DNA from: Planctomycetota bacterium
GTDB taxonomy: Bacteria > Planctomycetota > Planctomycetia > Pirellulales > UBA7805
DNA: 33,339 nt
Assembly: GCA_003389215.1 (NCBI GenBank)
Contig: QQVP01000040.1
Location: 1-33,339 of the forward strand
Direction of reading: 5' to 3'
A program made the position numbers and the translations under genes. Shown here one piece after another: positions 31,439 to 33,339 of this stretch; position 1 is the stretch's first letter, and each line of letters starts with the position of its first letter. The notes under the pieces were generated by a model. It ran no database searches. It was given only the letters and a program-made list of their open reading frames with translations, and was not told the DNA's origin.

Positions 31439-33073
31439 ATGACGGATGCCCGTTCCGAGCCGCAAGCTGCCGCCCCGGTCGTCGACCTGACGGGCCGCAC
31501 GCTGGGCGACTACCAGCTGCTGCGTCGGCTCGGCCGCGGCGCCATGGCCGAGGTCTATCTCGCCCGGCAGTCGTCGCTTGATCGCCAGGTCGCCTTCAAG
31601 GTGCTGCGACCCGACCTGGCCCGTGACGAAACCTATTTGCGGCGTTTCGAAATGGAAGCCCGGGCGGCCGCGGCCCTGGTGCACGCCTCGATCGTGCAGA
31701 TCTACGAAGTCGGCTGCCTCGACGACCTGCACTTCATTGCCCAGGAGTACGTGGCGGGGCAGAACCTGGCCGAGCGCCTCCGCAGCGGAGGCCCGCCGCC
31801 GCTCGCCGAAGCGGTCAACATCATGAGCCAGGTCGCCGCGGCGCTTGCCAAGGCCGCTGAACACGGCATCGTCCATCGCGACATCAAGCCCGACAACCTG
31901 ATGCTGGCCGACAACGGCGAAGTGAAGGTGGCCGACTTCGGCCTGGCCCGCGTCAGCGGCAATCGCGAACAGCAGCGGATCACGCAGGTCGGCATCACGA
32001 TGGGCTCGCCGCTTTACATGAGTCCCGAACAGGCCGAGGGCCGCCCGCTCGATACCCGCAGCGACATCTATTCCTTCGGCGCCACCTGCTTCGAGATGTT
32101 CGCGGGCCAGCCGCCCTTCGACGGCGAGACGGCGCTTTCGGTGGCCGTGCAACACGTCAAATCGCAGCCGCCGCAGCTGGCCGCGTTGCGCCCCGACCTG
32201 CCCACCGCGCTGTGCGAGTTGGTACATCGCATGCTGGCCAAACAGCCGGAAGATCGCTTCGCCAACGGCGCGGCGCTACTGGCCGAACTCCGCCAGCTTC
32301 CGCTTGCCGAAGCGACCTCCGCGGTACCGCCGGTCGTCCCGCCCGCGGGACCTTCCTGGGACACCGCGCCGCCGCCCCTCGCGGGCCCGCAGCACGCCGC
32401 CACGCAGCACCTGGCCCGCGTGATGGGCAACGGCCCCTCTGCCGCACCTGCGGCGAACTCGACCATCCCGTGGCGAAACCCACTCGTTTGGATCGGCGGA
32501 CTGGTGGCGCTGGTGCTCGGTGGTTGGCTCGCCTGGCCCACGGCCGAAGCGCCGCTGTTGCAGGTCACCGAAGTCGCCAACGGATTGCCGCAAAAACTCG
32601 ACGACCCGCGGCAGCAGTATCTGTTCGCTTTGGAACTCGGCACCGAGGCGGCGATGCAGAGTGTCGAGGCGTACTTCCCCGACGACGAACGGCACGTCAC
32701 GCTCGCCCGCAAACAATTGGCCACCCGCTACCTGGAAGAAGAGCGACACGCCGAGGCCCTAACGCTGTTCGCGCAGTTCGCCGATGCCGGCGAGTTGAAT
32801 CCCGATCTGTACGCCTATGGGCTGGCCGGTCAATACGTCGTGCGGACCTTGCGCGACGAGTCGGAAGCGGCCGCCGCGAGTTTTACGAAACTGACCGCAC
32901 AGCGCGGCGACGGGTCGGCGCTGTTCGACCGCTTGCGGCGATTCGACCCGGTGATGGCACGCCGCGTGGCCCAGGTCCGCGCGATCGATCGCCGCGGCTC
33001 GCGGGGCGAGCCGACAGAACTCGACCGCCGTTTCGAGCAACTGTTGCGTGAAGGCGGCGAGCGAGGCGAGTAG
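31439..33073 (+). CDS. Membrane-anchored Ser/Thr protein kinase (Hanks type, PknB-like)
   Basis: This 544-aa protein phosphorylates Ser/Thr on unknown targets. The kinase domain (~25-285) is complete: Gly-loop GRGAMAEVYLA (32-42), ATP-binding Lys54, Glu in helix C (~71-73), catalytic HRDIKPDN (146-153; Asp148), DFG (166-168), and SPEQAEG in place of APE. A Pro/Ala linker (290-345) leads to one transmembrane helix (~348-366, LVWIGGLVALVLGGWLAW). The extracytoplasmic C-terminal part (~370-544) is helical and TPR-like (ARKQLATRYLEEERHAEALTLFAQF). No PASTA repeats are present, so its sensor differs from classical PknB. The ATG lacks a strong ribosome site. Confidence 0.93.
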   Translation: MTDARSEPQAAAPVVDLTGRTLGDYQLLRRLGRGAMAEVYLARQSSLDRQVAFKVLRPDLARDETYLRRFEMEARAAAALVHASIVQIYEVGCLDDLHFIAQEYVAGQNLAERLRSGGPPPLAEAVNIMSQVAAALAKAAEHGIVHRDIKPDNLMLADNGEVKVADFGLARVSGNREQQRITQVGITMGSPLYMSPEQAEGRPLDTRSDIYSFGATCFEMFAGQPPFDGETALSVAVQHVKSQPPQLAALRPDLPTALCELVHRMLAKQPEDRFANGAALLAELRQLPLAEATSAVPPVVPPAGPSWDTAPPPLAGPQHAATQHLARVMGNGPSAAPAANSTIPWRNPLVWIGGLVALVLGGWLAWPTAEAPLLQVTEVANGLPQKLDDPRQQYLFALELGTEAAMQSVEAYFPDDERHVTLARKQLATRYLEEERHAEALTLFAQFADAGELNPDLYAYGLAGQYVVRTLRDESEAAAASFTKLTAQRGDGSALFDRLRRFDPVMARRVAQVRAIDRRGSRGEPTELDRRFEQLLREGGERGE

Positions 33074-33242
33074 TCCGGTTGACAGCGGCGCGGCGCGGCG
33101 GTATCAATCGAAGTTCGCCCTTTGCGGAGCGAACCGCGCTACGGCCGTCCGTGTCGAGTGGTTGGGTTTCGCCGCAGGGGGATACATTTGCAATCTCGCC
33201 GGTGCTGTTTCGAAGGAAGCGGTCGCGGCGAGCAACGAGCAC

Positions 33243-33315
33243 GCCCCCTTCGTCTAGTGGCCCAGGACATCGGATTCTCAGTCCGAAGACAGGGGTTCGA
33301 CTCCCCTAGGGGGTG
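33243..33315 (+). tRNA. tRNA-Glu(CTC)
   Basis: This 73-nt cloverleaf has acceptor GCCCCCT / AGGGGGT (first pair G-T), D-stem GTC/GAC with loop TAGTGGCCCAG, anticodon stem TCGGA/TCCGA with loop TTCTCAG (anticodon CTC, reading GAG), and T-arm AGGGG-TTCGACT-CCCCT. Discriminator is G. The 3' CCA is not encoded. The D-loop and TTCGTCTAG start are typical of bacterial tRNA-Glu. Confidence 0.95.
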
Positions 33316-33321
33316 CTGAAG

Positions 33322-33339
33322 AGCCGCCGCAAGGCGGCT
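33322..33339 (+). terminator. Hairpin after tRNA-Glu, at the window edge
   Basis: AGCCGCC-GCAA-GGCGGCT forms a perfect 7-bp stem with a GNRA tetraloop 6 nt after the tRNA. It is probably the tRNA terminator. The following bases, including any U-tract, lie outside the window. Confidence 0.6.

Noticed and set aside
1..33339. CRISPR array, insertion sequence, prophage or toxin-antitoxin system
   Set aside because: No regularly spaced repeats of CRISPR length, no transposase or integrase motifs, and no terminal inverted repeats with target duplications were seen.

Overview
The window is GC-rich, gene-dense bacterial chromosome, and it reads as a planctomycete, most likely of the order Pirellulales. 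That placement is inferred from family content and protein style: a secreted DUF1080 protein, two secreted cysteine-rich proteins with GCE/CGC repeats, a Ser/Gly/Pro/Thr-rich lipoprotein, a Hanks-type kinase with one membrane anchor, a double-length ABC-2 permease, and long GC-rich antisense open frames. I see no transposase, integrase, phage gene, CRISPR array or toxin-antitoxin pair. The DNA looks like core chromosome.

Layout. 0.1-0.7 kb (minus): a cysteine-rich secreted protein with a strong downstream hairpin. 1.0-5.5 kb (plus): an EamA/DMT transporter, a small membrane protein, a DUF1801 protein, a small protein with an L7/L12-like tail, a secreted DUF1080 protein and an SDR oxidoreductase. 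5.8-26.5 kb (all minus): a low-complexity lipoprotein, Mn-type superoxide dismutase, alanyl-tRNA synthetase, a trypsin-like PDZ protease, RecA, an RNA 2',3'-cyclic phosphodiesterase (ThpR family), a PfkB kinase, glutaminyl- and glutamyl-tRNA synthetases, a multi-pass membrane protein, an FAH-family hydrolase, two overlapping CNNM/CBS membrane proteins and the ABC-2 permease. 27.0-28.0 kb (plus): a PspF-like sigma-54 activator. 28.4-29.0 kb (minus): a second cysteine-rich secreted protein. 29.4-33.3 kb (plus): a membrane protein whose 5' end looks frameshifted, a DUF218/YdcF protein, a Ser/Thr kinase and tRNA-Glu(CTC).

How the genes relate. Most are housekeeping: translation (AlaRS, GlnRS, GluRS, tRNA-Glu), DNA repair (RecA), oxidative defence (SOD) and envelope proteins. 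Tight coupling is visible only for the two CNNM genes (ATGA overlap) and the 29.5 kb membrane gene with ydcF (12 bp gap). Several promoters of ordinary sigma-70 shape can be read. Three of them (recA, pfkB, sigma-54 activator) share a TTGCGA -35 box.

I did not find an obvious undescribed multi-gene system. The most unusual signals are small. They are a structured minus-strand block with three terminator-like hairpins at 28.07-28.31 kb, a terminator placed just ahead of the PDZ protease's ribosome binding site, and a start-codon hairpin on the lipoprotein mRNA. The others are a RecA N-terminal extension built partly of an 18-bp repeat, and a likely C-run frameshift or leader peptide at 29.43-29.48 kb.
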